Assembly: GCA_013368375.1 (NCBI GenBank)
Contig: JAACJP010000073.1
Location: 1-64,000 of the forward strand
Origin: Tricholomella constricta
Lineage: Eukaryota > Basidiomycota > Agaricomycetes > Agaricales > Lyophyllaceae
Reading direction: 5' to 3'
DNA: 64,000 nucleotides
Numbering within the stretch: the stretch's first letter is position 1; each line of letters starts with the position of its first letter. Below are positions 10,706-18,715 of this stretch, in pieces. The notes below the pieces were generated by a model, which saw only the letters and a program-made list of their open reading frames with translations, did not search any database and had not been told where the DNA came from. A program made the position numbers and the translations under genes.

Positions 10706-11919
10706 TCCTCTTCCGTGGCCAAGGCGGTCGGGTCGGCCGACTCGGGAGTCGGGTCAGCTGGGATCGCATCCTTGCGCGCCAGTAGCTGCATGATCAGCTC
10801 ATCCAGTTCCTCTGGCATGACGTGGCGCAGGTCAAAGCGCTTTGGGCAGTCGCGCCAGAAGTGCCCCGGCTGCTTGCATCGACGACAGGTGTCGTCCTGA
10901 ACAGGACGTCCGCGGAGCCGGTCGATGTCCATAGGGACACCTGGGGGAAGAGACGGCGTCACGGGCGTGCTGAGAGAGTGCGCCGGTGCCGACACACGAA
11001 CGGGAGCGGTCGGTGGGGCAGTGGTTCGCCATCGGAGCATGGGCGCGACCACAGGCATCGGAATGGGGGCAGTCGGGCGACTCGCAGTCGGAACTGTCGG
11101 AGCCGACCGACGGTGGAAGTCCTCCTCGGTCCTCATGATGAAGTCCTGGGAGCGGGCAATCGCTAGCCAGTCCTCAATCTTGGAGTCGTCGGGCCGACCC
11201 GTGGTGATGCTCCCAAGCCTCCTTGAGAGCTTCGGGTCCATGCCCCGACGGAATTTGAGGACCAGATGGCGGCCGTCTGGGTAGTCGGCCTTGATCCACA
11301 GCGCCTTGAACGAGTCGATGTACTCGTCGATGGTGCGCCCATTCTGGAAGTACGCTGTCGACTCAAGGGTGAGCGCAGCGTCGGCGACTTCGTCGAACAG
11401 GAAGAACTCCTTCTCGAAGTTCGACGCGAAGTCCTTCCAGGTCGGGAATGCGCGCTTTACCGACCCATACTGAAAGACCCGACCGACGAAGTCGGCGGCG
11501 CGACCGTGTTGCATGTATGACAACACCCAGCTGATTCGGGCGTGGTCGTCGGCGAACTGTCCGACGCTCAGGGAGAAGTAGAGCTGGCACGCGTTCCAGA
11601 AGGCGCGGCCGCCCGATCGAGCGCCGTCGTACACGGGAGGGGGCGACGGCCGAATGTGCGATCCCGATCGCGGAAGGGGAGGGGACGTCGGCAGGGGCTG
11701 CGCCGGCGTCGCGGGGGTCGTAGGTGCTGCTGGGGAGGCAGCGGAGGGGTTCCCCAAAACGATGGTATCTAAAAGAGCGGCGATGCGGTCCATGGTGGCC
11801 GAGTTGGTGGTGTTGGATTGTGAGAGAGCCGACATTGCGGTTTCAAGGCTCACCAGTCGTTCCTCTGGCGTGAGCGCAGCAGGAGACGGAGGCGTGTCAA
11901 ATTCACCGAAGTCGGACAT
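10699..11919 (-). CDS. gag: Element D Gag (capsid and zinc-knuckle nucleocapsid)
   Basis: A 406-residue Gag with ATG at 11919, 126 nt inside the 5' LTR. The order is a short coiled N-terminus (LVSLETAMSALSQ), a P-rich linker, a retrotransposon Gag/capsid domain at about residues 95-255 (AFWNACQLYFSL through RRLGSITTGRP), a second linker, and one CCHC knuckle (CRRCKQPGHFWRDC; C-x2-C-x4-H-x4-C) near residue 350. It assembles the virus-like particle and binds the genomic RNA. The size is typical for chromovirus Gag. Expressed from the same transcript as pol. Confidence 0.93.
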   Translation of the reverse strand: MSDFGEFDTPPSPAALTPEERLVSLETAMSALSQSNTTNSATMDRIAALLDTIVLGNPSAASPAAPTTPATPAQPLPTSPPLPRSGSHIRPSPPPVYDGARSGGRAFWNACQLYFSLSVGQFADDHARISWVLSYMQHGRAADFVGRVFQYGSVKRAFPTWKDFASNFEKEFFLFDEVADAALTLESTAYFQNGRTIDEYIDSFKALWIKADYPDGRHLVLKFRRGMDPKLSRRLGSITTGRPDDSKIEDWLAIARSQDFIMRTEEDFHRRSAPTVPTASRPTAPIPMPVVAPMLRWRTTAPPTAPVRVSAPAHSLSTPVTPSLPPGVPMDIDRLRGRPVQDDTCRRCKQPGHFWRDCPKRFDLRHVMPEELDELIMQLLARKDAIPADPTPESADPTALATEEDF

Positions 11920-12030
11920 CTCGAGACGGGACTGGGCGACGATCGGAGCAGGCGCGCGCTGGACGGGTTGCGTGTAGCAGACACGTGTTTCGGCGCGGAG
12001 GCTGATCGGTCGGTTTCGTCGGGTCTCCGG

Positions 12031-12043
12031 TTTACACTATTCT
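12031..12043 (-). other. Self-priming primer binding site of D
   Basis: Two bases inside the 5' LTR, the minus strand reads AGAATAGTGTAAA. This is the exact complement of 13 nt in the LTR (sense TTTACACTATTCT, 12174 down to 12162), 32 bp downstream of a TATATA box. No tRNA-type TGG start is present. The arrangement matches Tf1-like self-priming. Confidence 0.7.
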
Positions 12044-12045
12044 GC

Positions 12046-12549
12046 TGTTAGGGCAACCCTTACAGTGGAGCGCTATCGCACTGGCAAGGGGGAATCCGAA
12101 GTTATATTGATGTACAGTAACGAATGTAAGTAAGGCTTACCTGGCAAGGGGGAATCCGAAGAGAATAGTGTAAAGGATTCCCAAATGCCAGGGGGCCGAC
12201 TATATACGAGTGTAGGACGTGAGGGCCGGTCCTCCAGAGTGTACTGTACATGTAATAGTAACGAATGGTGTGCGGCGCGTGTATGGACACGTTCCCGACG
12301 CTGTCCGATCCTCGTGGCCCAGGGTACGGGCACGAGGCGGGGCAGCCGACGTCGGGATGTCGGGTGGTCGGGATCGGCGTCGGGCGCGCGCGGGGAGTGA
12401 GGGGAAGCGACAGGAAGTGAGTAAGTATGTACACCGACGCTTGGGTCGGAGCGTCGGGTCGGGATCGCGATCGGTCAGTCAGGGGCGAGCGCGTGAGTCG
12501 GGGAACGATCTGTGAGCGTCGGAGAGCGTGAACGAGAGTTCCCCTGACA
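12046..12549 (-). repeat. LTR of D (5' LTR)
   Basis: The partner of 6158-6661, identical as far as can be read. It contains the minus-strand TATATA at 12206-12201, and the predicted transcript start and primer segment at 12174-12162. Confidence 0.96.
12162..12206 (-). promoter_or_regulatory. D LTR core promoter and 5' primer segment
   Basis: A TATATA box on the minus strand (12206-12201) lies 32 bp upstream of the 13-nt segment complementary to the primer binding site. This spacing predicts that the transcript begins at or very near the segment, as self-priming requires. Confidence 0.6.
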
Positions 12550-12554
12550 AAACT

Positions 12555-14196
12555 CTTCCAGGATAGCGGCTTCGATTTCTCGATCCTCACGTCGTTCCTG
12601 GAGGCGGCGACTACGCCTCACTTCCACGTCCTGCATGGCTCGAATTTCAATAACTCGTTCAGCCACTTCTTGCAGTCGTGAAGGTGGGAGATCCTCTCCG
12701 TCTGGATCTATTCGCGCGTCAGCGCGTACATAGTCGTTGACGCTCTGCACCTCATTAGGTGCATCTCCTTCAAAGTAGCGGGATAAGCAATCAGCTACTT
12801 TGTTCAGTTCTCCTTTTACATATGTAATGTCAAAGGTGAACCGAGACATATAATCATTCCAGCGTCGTTGACGCGGTGACAGATTTACTTGAGTTTTGAA
12901 GAACTCTAGCGCTTTATGGTCTGTGATTACATGAATATTGTAACCAACCAATTTATCTTCCCATTTTAATAGGGCTTCTAGAATCGCAAGAGTTTCGAGC
13001 TCGTGTACAGCATAATTTTGCTGAGCGCTCGTGAACTTCTTCGACATGAACCCAGCGGGCCGACATGTCTGCCAAGTGGGTCCTTGGCCGTACATGGCTC
13101 CGACGCCGGTCTTCGAGGCATCGCATATAAGCCATATAGGGTCTTTATTCTTAACGTCTATAGGCTGTATGACTGGTGTCCTACAACATATTTGTTTTAT
13201 CATTTGAAAACACCGATCATGGATTGGTCTCCAATGAAACGGCAACCCGTTTTGCGTCATGGACATGAGGGGTCCCGTATACGCAGTAATATCAGGTAGG
13301 AAGTTACCCAAGTAATTTACTAGTCCGACGAACCGCTGAATATCATTATATGATCGCGGTGTTCGCCATTCGCGTATGCGGCTTAGTTTATCGACATCAG
13401 GGTGTATACCGCGATCGTCGATAATGTGTCCAAGGCAATCAACGCGTTCAGCGTATAATTCGCATTTCTTCCATTTCAGATACAAAGAAGCAGCTCTGAG
13501 TCTCTCGAATACTATTCGTAGGTGTTTCTCATGCTCTTCTATCGATTCTGAAAAGATAAAGATATCATCCAGGTAGACATGCATGAATCTACCAATCAAG
13601 TCTCGAAAGGTTGACGTCATGAGTCTCTGGAATGTGGCAGGTGCGTTGCAGTCACCTATCTGCATTATATTGCTGACATAGGTGCCGGCGATAGTTGCAA
13701 AGGCTGTTTTATGTACATCCTCTGGTCGTATACGCACTTGCTCATAGGCGTCGGTTAGATCAATTTTTGATCTAATCTTTGCCCGTGCCACATCTTCCCG
13801 AATAATTTCTTGATCGGGTAGTGGCGTCACGTCTTTCACGGTGTTATCGTTTCGTTGACGTGCGTCGAGTGCAGTTCGTAGCGAACCATCTTTCTTCGGT
13901 ATGCACAGTAGTGGGGCTGCTTGGCTGACGGACTGTGGCTCCCACCACTTAGCATCCACATAGCGGTTTATCTTCGCGTGGAATTCTTCTCTCAGCGAAT
14001 TTGAGCACCGCGGTAAGTGATAGTGATACCGTGCATTCTCATCGATTAAATGAATCTCATGGTTAACTTCCCTCCACGGTGGTAACGTGTTAGGAGTTCC
14101 GTTCACCATATCTTGGAATTCATCATGCCATTGCTGACGTAGGCGGGGATAATCTTCAGTAGTGAGTTTACTTTTGATTTTTGTATTCCCATCCTT
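12555..14196 (-). pseudogene. pol: Element E pol, 5' half: reverse transcriptase and RNase H
   Basis: RT motifs in order: PLLCIPKKDGSLRTALDAR, KIDLTDAYEQVRI, the GDCNAPATFQ finger, MHVYLDDIFIFS (YLDD) and LGHIIDDRGIHPD. RNase H: LICDASKTGVGAMYGQ, LETLAILEAL, ITDHKALEFF, NKVADCLSR. The ORF then enters an acidic/basic linker and is cut by the LTR of D at GAAGAG-TTT. Removing D rejoins the frame to 6157. The ATG at 14109 is internal: the frame is open back to a TGA at 14200-14202. In related fragment G this region has no stop, so the TGA is probably a mutation. Confidence 0.92.
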
Positions 14197-14199
14197 TCG

Positions 14200-14796
14200 T
14201 CACTTCCCTTTCGCGGTTGGTTTCTCATACCTATCGCGGAGGGCTTGTATCCGTTCTTCCGTCTCATCTGGTACTTCCAGTCGTACTTGCCGTGACTGTG
14301 GCGTACTTCCTGTAGTACTACCAGCTATTGTCCCGACGTATACTGACGGTTCGGATATCTCGTCTGGGCGCGCATCGCGATATATCTCGCCTTGAGGCGC
14401 TTGGACTCGCATATATGCACGCATGGACGCAATTACCTCGTTCCATTCAAATGGCATTCGAGGATCGTACGCCCAATCGACGTGCGGATGTGGTACAGGT
14501 CGATCCCAAAATGTTCGCTTGGGTTTCTCCTGCGCCACTTGTGGCGACACTTGTGGTTCCGGTAATTCTACCTTCTCCTCAGTGCTATCCAAATTATCGA
14601 TTTGCGAAGATTTGGGTTCTTTGTGCTGCATTTTGTGCGTTTTGTCTTTCTTTTCATACTCGGTTGACCCTTTCTCCCCCTGAAGAGTATCTATATACTC
14701 TTCCTCGCTCATCAGTAGACATGGCGCGTCCGATGGAAGACTATGCATTTTGTGCACCTCTTCCTCCGGAACGTCTTCTACTGTGACTCGTGGGAG
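14200..14796 (-). pseudogene. Element E gag-pol linker segment
   Basis: Same reading frame as gag-pro upstream and RT downstream, bounded by TGA stops at 14797-14799 and 14200-14202. The protein is charged and low in complexity at first (TEYEKKDKTHKMQHKE), then folded-looking (VDWAYDPRMPFEWNEVIASM). Both TGA codons precede C and would be CGA before a C-to-T change. The whole gag-pro-pol was therefore probably one frame, or is expressed by TGA readthrough. No enzyme motif is visible. Confidence 0.65.
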
Positions 14797-17700
14797 TCAA
14801 TCCCGGGGTTTATCCGTGGTACGATAGCGGCGCAGCCGTCCATCAGTATCCCGGAGGTCTACCTTCGTGGCTTCGGTTGATACACCGTTGACCACAACTG
14901 TATTCGTCGCGAAATCAAGGATAACTCCATGCTTTCGCATAAATGGTGTACCGATAATCATATCATATCGGTCAAAGTTTGCTATATTGACATACAGCAT
15001 TTCTTCAGATCCGTGTGTTTTAACTAATGCATCAGACCCAAAGTTCACTGTCGAGCGACTTCCAATCGTTCCCAATTGCAGCGTTATCGGTGCATCCAAC
15101 GGATACACGCGCAGTCCCGCTACCTGGGAGAATGCCGGGGTTACGCCCGTTGTGGTACTACCCGAGTCCCATAGCGTCCACGCGTCGTGTCCGCCTACAT
15201 TGACATATGTGGCCAAACACTCCTTGTCGTCACGCTTATGCACTGGGCGAGCCTTAGCTACTTTCGATGCGCGAAGATGTACTTTGCGCATCTTTATCTG
15301 GCGAGTTTCGTCCAACGGTAATTCCGTTATCGCCCTCAGGACTTCAGTCTCGCTGTCTCGGGAGTAGTAGTCATTATCATAGACTTCGACCTCAATGAGT
15401 TCATCGCTGTCGCTGTCTACCAACGACTCAGGTGGATTATCCGCTTCATTAGCAGAGGTATGTCCACTCTCGTCATCAGCCTCATTCTCCTGATCCATGT
15501 CCGAATCATCGTCCTCTTCATCAACTGCGGTCCGAGCTGCTCGTATCTGAGCACGCACGGGGTACGGTTTCTGTTTACATTCTCTCGAGTAATGACCTTT
15601 CTTTCCGCATTTGTAGCAGATGACATCTGCCGCTGGTAACGGATTCGGTGTCGGAGATGAATGCAGTTGGGGGCGTTCCAACTGTCTATTGGGTGGCGCA
15701 CCCGAGTTCGGGTCAGGGCGTGCTTGCACTCCCACCTTTCCTCCTCGTCCACGCAGTGGCGTAGCCACCACTCTCGCGTGTAGTCCTCCTGCTAAGGCGG
15801 ACTTGCGAATGAAAGTGGTACCGATTCGCCCACCTCCGCGGGGCCTCGAAGATGTTACTTCGGGATTCCGGCGCGAACGACGGCGTGAGTTTCGAGCAAG
15901 GTAGTGCGCAGCTGTCTTAGAGGCAGACTCATACGCCTTCGCCTCGGAGACAAACTCATCGACTGTATTTATCTCAGGTGACAATCCACCTTCCTTAATT
16001 AGGGCGACGAGCATATCTTTGGGTATACCTTCCAGGAAGGTATCACGCACGGTGTATTTGTCTGGGAACACAGCCATATTTTGTGCGTGGTCCATGAGCT
16101 CGTCATAAAACCCTTGAACTCCGATGCTCTCATTATAAGTAGCATCGTAGAAGTCCTCTCGTGCATCCTGCATTGTTGACGGCTGTACAAAGCGATCATA
16201 CAATCCAAGAATGACGTCTTCAAACGTCCAATGGCGTTGACGACGGTTTACATGAACGACGTGGCGCTGGTACCATGTCTTAGCTTCTCCTCTGAGAAAC
16301 TCTGGTACAACGAGCACGCGTTCACGGTCGCGTTCATCGCCACCATACTGGCATGCGGCTAAATGAACGCACACGTCCGTTAGCCACCTTTCAAGGTCGC
16401 TAAACTTGGTTCCTCCAGCGTATGGAGTTATAGTTTTGGACGCGTCAGATCGCCTCAATTTACTACCCTCGGAAAGTTGCAAGCGTGTACCGAGTTGTTC
16501 TTCTAGCAGCGCTTTCAAGTGTACATGCATAGAATCTCGGTGTTGTTCCACAGCTTCAGCGACTCCGGGGTTTCGGGAAGTTGACCGCACTTGCGGAGGC
16601 ATCGAGAACCCACGCCCAGGGGTTTCACTTGGTCTACCTGGGTTTCGTGATATAGGGTTCACGACGCTCATTCCCCTACCGCGTCCACGAGCATTGGTAA
16701 AATGCGTACGAACTACGGGAGTCTCATGAGGAGGTCGATCTCTAGCAAATGTTTGCTGTTGATCACGTCCCTGCAGGTGCTCATCGTAGGGGGCACTCTG
16801 CACATTATTATCCTGTTCGTGAGGTTGTCCAATCGACTCGAAATAAATGCTCTTCATTTGGTCGACGGGCTGACGTCCGATAAAGATCACTCCCTGGTCA
16901 TCGTAAACTGAATGACCCTGTTGCTGCAAGTCTCGATCCCGCTCGCGTTGGAGGGCGACTCTGTCTGCCCACGAGTCTGCCATTGGGTATCGACGGGATG
17001 CATTCCCAGGGACTTGTATCACAGGCGGTGATGTCTCAGTCGTGAACCGTAGTGTTTGAGCAGGCGCAGGCCTTTCCTCAATCGGTTTGACGCCGTCGTG
17101 TGTTTCATCCACACGATCCTCGATTTTTACAGGCGTGGTGAGCACAGGGCCGATGCTGTCGGCTGCTTGTGTTGTTCCTACTGTTGCTTGCGGAGCTTTC
17201 GGTGTCGAAGACCTCGATGCTTCCAAGACAGTGGCCATAGAATAGTTATCTATTTCGAAGCGAATGCCTTCGATAACTAGCTTTACGAATTCGATACTGT
17301 TCGTATCAGGCTCCGTGTCCATGATCGCACAGTGTACGTAGGCGGAGCCTAGCGCGTTCTCATTCATCTGAGTACGTCGACTAGCGTCTGGGACCATCGA
17401 CTGGTATTCTGACCAGTAGAGGTGCACCTGACGCTTGAGGAGGGGCGAGAACCTGAAGATGTTCAGGGTCCCGGTGTCCGATTCTGCCGTCGAGCTGACA
17501 GGTGATAACGCCCGTCGTCGAAGGTACGCACTCGTAACCGACTGGTTATCTGTGTTGGCGTGTACCGGGGCTTGTACCGAAGACTGTGGCACAGCAGTGG
17601 GGGCCGGGGAGGCGGCGTACGCGGCGTACGCTTGTTGCAGAGCCAATCGTACGGGGCCATCGTCCGATGCATGTCTAAGACTCGCATCTTCAGCAGTTTC

Positions 17701-17940
17701 GACCCCCAGAGTGCCTAACCTTGCGGCTGGGCGCTCTGTGGCGTGCATTGATAGTAGCTCCAGGCTACTTACCGCTGTTGGTCCCTCTGCTGCTGCTACA
17801 CCTTGCCCAACTTCGTCCAAACGACGTTGAGGCGGCACATAGGCTATAGGAGGTCGCGGTACTGGCGGATCGACGATAGATTGTATCGTTGGTGTGTTTT
17901 CAGCGCTGGTAGCGCTCGGTGGCACTCGCTTTGGATCCAT
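14797..17940 (-). CDS. gag-pro: Element E Gag-protease fusion
   Basis: A 1047-residue ORF with ATG at 17940, 114 nt inside the 5' LTR. A long disordered N-terminal third is followed by the retrotransposon Gag domain (about residues 490-700; LRGEAKTWYQRHV, FYDATYNESIGVQGFYDEL), a basic RG-rich stretch, a CCHC knuckle near 770 (CYKCGKKGHYSREC), an acidic D/E-rich linker, and a retropepsin near 925 (LWDSGSTTTG; flap and MIIGTPFMRKHG-type C-terminal motif). This is unusually large for Gypsy Gag. It ends at a TGA followed by C, with the frame open beyond. Confidence 0.9.
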   Translation of the reverse strand: MDPKRVPPSATSAENTPTIQSIVDPPVPRPPIAYVPPQRRLDEVGQGVAAAEGPTAVSSLELLSMHATERPAARLGTLGVETAEDASLRHASDDGPVRLALQQAYAAYAASPAPTAVPQSSVQAPVHANTDNQSVTSAYLRRRALSPVSSTAESDTGTLNIFRFSPLLKRQVHLYWSEYQSMVPDASRRTQMNENALGSAYVHCAIMDTEPDTNSIEFVKLVIEGIRFEIDNYSMATVLEASRSSTPKAPQATVGTTQAADSIGPVLTTPVKIEDRVDETHDGVKPIEERPAPAQTLRFTTETSPPVIQVPGNASRRYPMADSWADRVALQRERDRDLQQQGHSVYDDQGVIFIGRQPVDQMKSIYFESIGQPHEQDNNVQSAPYDEHLQGRDQQQTFARDRPPHETPVVRTHFTNARGRGRGMSVVNPISRNPGRPSETPGRGFSMPPQVRSTSRNPGVAEAVEQHRDSMHVHLKALLEEQLGTRLQLSEGSKLRRSDASKTITPYAGGTKFSDLERWLTDVCVHLAACQYGGDERDRERVLVVPEFLRGEAKTWYQRHVVHVNRRQRHWTFEDVILGLYDRFVQPSTMQDAREDFYDATYNESIGVQGFYDELMDHAQNMAVFPDKYTVRDTFLEGIPKDMLVALIKEGGLSPEINTVDEFVSEAKAYESASKTAAHYLARNSRRRSRRNPEVTSSRPRGGGRIGTTFIRKSALAGGLHARVVATPLRGRGGKVGVQARPDPNSGAPPNRQLERPQLHSSPTPNPLPAADVICYKCGKKGHYSRECKQKPYPVRAQIRAARTAVDEEDDDSDMDQENEADDESGHTSANEADNPPESLVDSDSDELIEVEVYDNDYYSRDSETEVLRAITELPLDETRQIKMRKVHLRASKVAKARPVHKRDDKECLATYVNVGGHDAWTLWDSGSTTTGVTPAFSQVAGLRVYPLDAPITLQLGTIGSRSTVNFGSDALVKTHGSEEMLYVNIANFDRYDMIIGTPFMRKHGVILDFATNTVVVNGVSTEATKVDLRDTDGRLRRYRTTDKPRD

Positions 17941-18054
17941 CGCAGATAGATCTTCGTTTCAGGGTTGTGGTGATGGTGATGGCGCTGATAAGCGAGTCGA
18001 CGTCGAAGATAGAGAGCAGTTAAGCAGATAGCAAAGCTGGGTAGCTTAAAAAAG

Positions 18055-18288
18055 TGTAACGGTTGTACGGGGTTGGGGGATCCTTGCGAGACACCAGACA
18101 CGTTAAGCTAGACCAATCTGTGGGATTCTGCTAAGTACGTGTACAGGGTGAAGGTGCAAAGGATTATCTAAGCATAAACTGTACAGGACATTTATATACG
18201 CATAACAAAGATGGTCGTGCATTACCAGAAGGTAATGCCAAACAGGTCGCGTCTCAATATAGACGTATTGTAACGCGCCGTTGTTACA
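18055..18288 (-). repeat. LTR of E (5' LTR)
   Basis: The 234-bp partner of 1356-1589, differing at one base (TTG here against TCG). The 114 nt between it and gag hold the leader. No TGG-type primer site is obvious: the adjacent minus-strand sequence is CTTTTTTAAGCTACCC. Confidence 0.95.
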
Positions 18289-18477
18289 GCTGTGCGGGTT
18301 CCTCCCTCTTTGGCCTGGTGTGAGGCGCACGGACCGGTAAGTGTCGTCTTTCATTTGCGATCGGGCTAGATCTTTCAGCTGATTCTTCTTTTTTGGGGTC
18401 TTTTGCTAGTGTGATCGATGTCGGGAACGTCGGTAGCCTTGTCGTTTCCAGGAGGTTCGTCTCCGCGGGACCCTGCC
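18289..18477 (+). pseudogene. Antisense accessory gene of F, end of exon 1, intron 1, start of exon 2
   Basis: This resumes F after E. Exon 1 ends at 18336 (GGACCG/GTAAGT). A 115-nt intron runs to 18451 (TTTCCAG), and exon 2 begins GAG GTT CGT CTC CGC, exactly as in copies A and B. Homology stops at about 18477, where F is truncated. The splice sites are conserved although the copy is dead. Confidence 0.8.
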
Positions 18478-18715
18478 CAAAGAACCGGAAGCCAATTCCA
18501 AAGGCACGCAGGAAATGAATTGATACTTTGCTTACATGTTGGAGCTTTCTCATTACAATGGCATTATATTTTGGACAAATTACAGATGACAATGTTTCAA
18601 CAAAAAAGGGAGTCCGGATGTACAGTATAAGTGTTGGATGTACAGTATCCATGGTATCTACATTTGACCAAAAAAGGTTTGTGCCCTGCTCAAGCCTTGG
18701 AATCCGGCTTTTCCA
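18478..18715. other. Unassigned sequence between F and the next gene
   Basis: AT-richer DNA with no convincing ORF. It includes a short direct repeat of ATGTACAGTAT-like sequence near 18618-18650. It probably holds the 3' untranslated region of the minus-strand gene that ends at 18716. Confidence 0.4.

Larger units (their letters stand above)
6158..12549 (-). mobile_element. Element D: complete, apparently intact Ty3/Gypsy chromovirus
   Basis: D is 6392 bp with 504-bp LTRs at 6158-6661 and 12046-12549 that look identical on reading, flanked by AAACT (6153-6157 and 12550-12554). It sits inside the pol gene of E. Gag and Pol ORFs are uninterrupted and all catalytic motifs are present. Identical LTRs, a perfect target duplication and open frames mean a recent insertion, possibly of a still-competent element. 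It shows self-priming complementarity between LTR and primer binding site (12031-12043). Confidence 0.96.
1356..18288 (-). mobile_element. Element E: Ty3/Gypsy retrotransposon with a sense third ORF, interrupted by D
   Basis: E is bounded by 234-bp LTRs (1356-1589 and 18055-18288) and flanked by the 5-bp duplication GCTGT (1351-1355 and 18289-18293). Without nested D and its target duplication it is about 10.5 kb. In element order: 5' LTR, gag-protease ORF, linker ORF, RT-RNase H-integrase-chromodomain, then an extra ORF of about 2.65 kb, polypurine tract AAAGGGGGGTG (1590-1600) and 3' LTR. The two LTRs differ at one site, a CpG transition. Coding regions are interrupted by three TGA codons and a frameshift, so this copy is recent but inactive, unless TGA is read through. 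Confidence 0.93.
373..18477 (-). mobile_element. Retroelement F: truncated A/B/C-family Gypsy element, interrupted by E
   Basis: F consists of an LTR (373-730), the leader and first exon of the family's antisense gene (to 1355), and after the E insertion the rest of that exon, its first intron and the start of exon 2 (18289-18477). Homology to copies A and B stops at about 18477, where unrelated sequence begins, so the pol and gag side of the element is lost. In the orientation of pol in copies A and B, the LTR is the 3' LTR. E inserted in exon 1 and duplicated GCTGT. F is therefore older than E and D. Confidence 0.85.

Noticed and set aside
18040..18288. Self-priming site for element E
   Set aside because: The best complementarity between the leader and LTR is only 8 nt (TAGCTTAA) and lies far from the TATA box, so it does not match the geometry in A-D.
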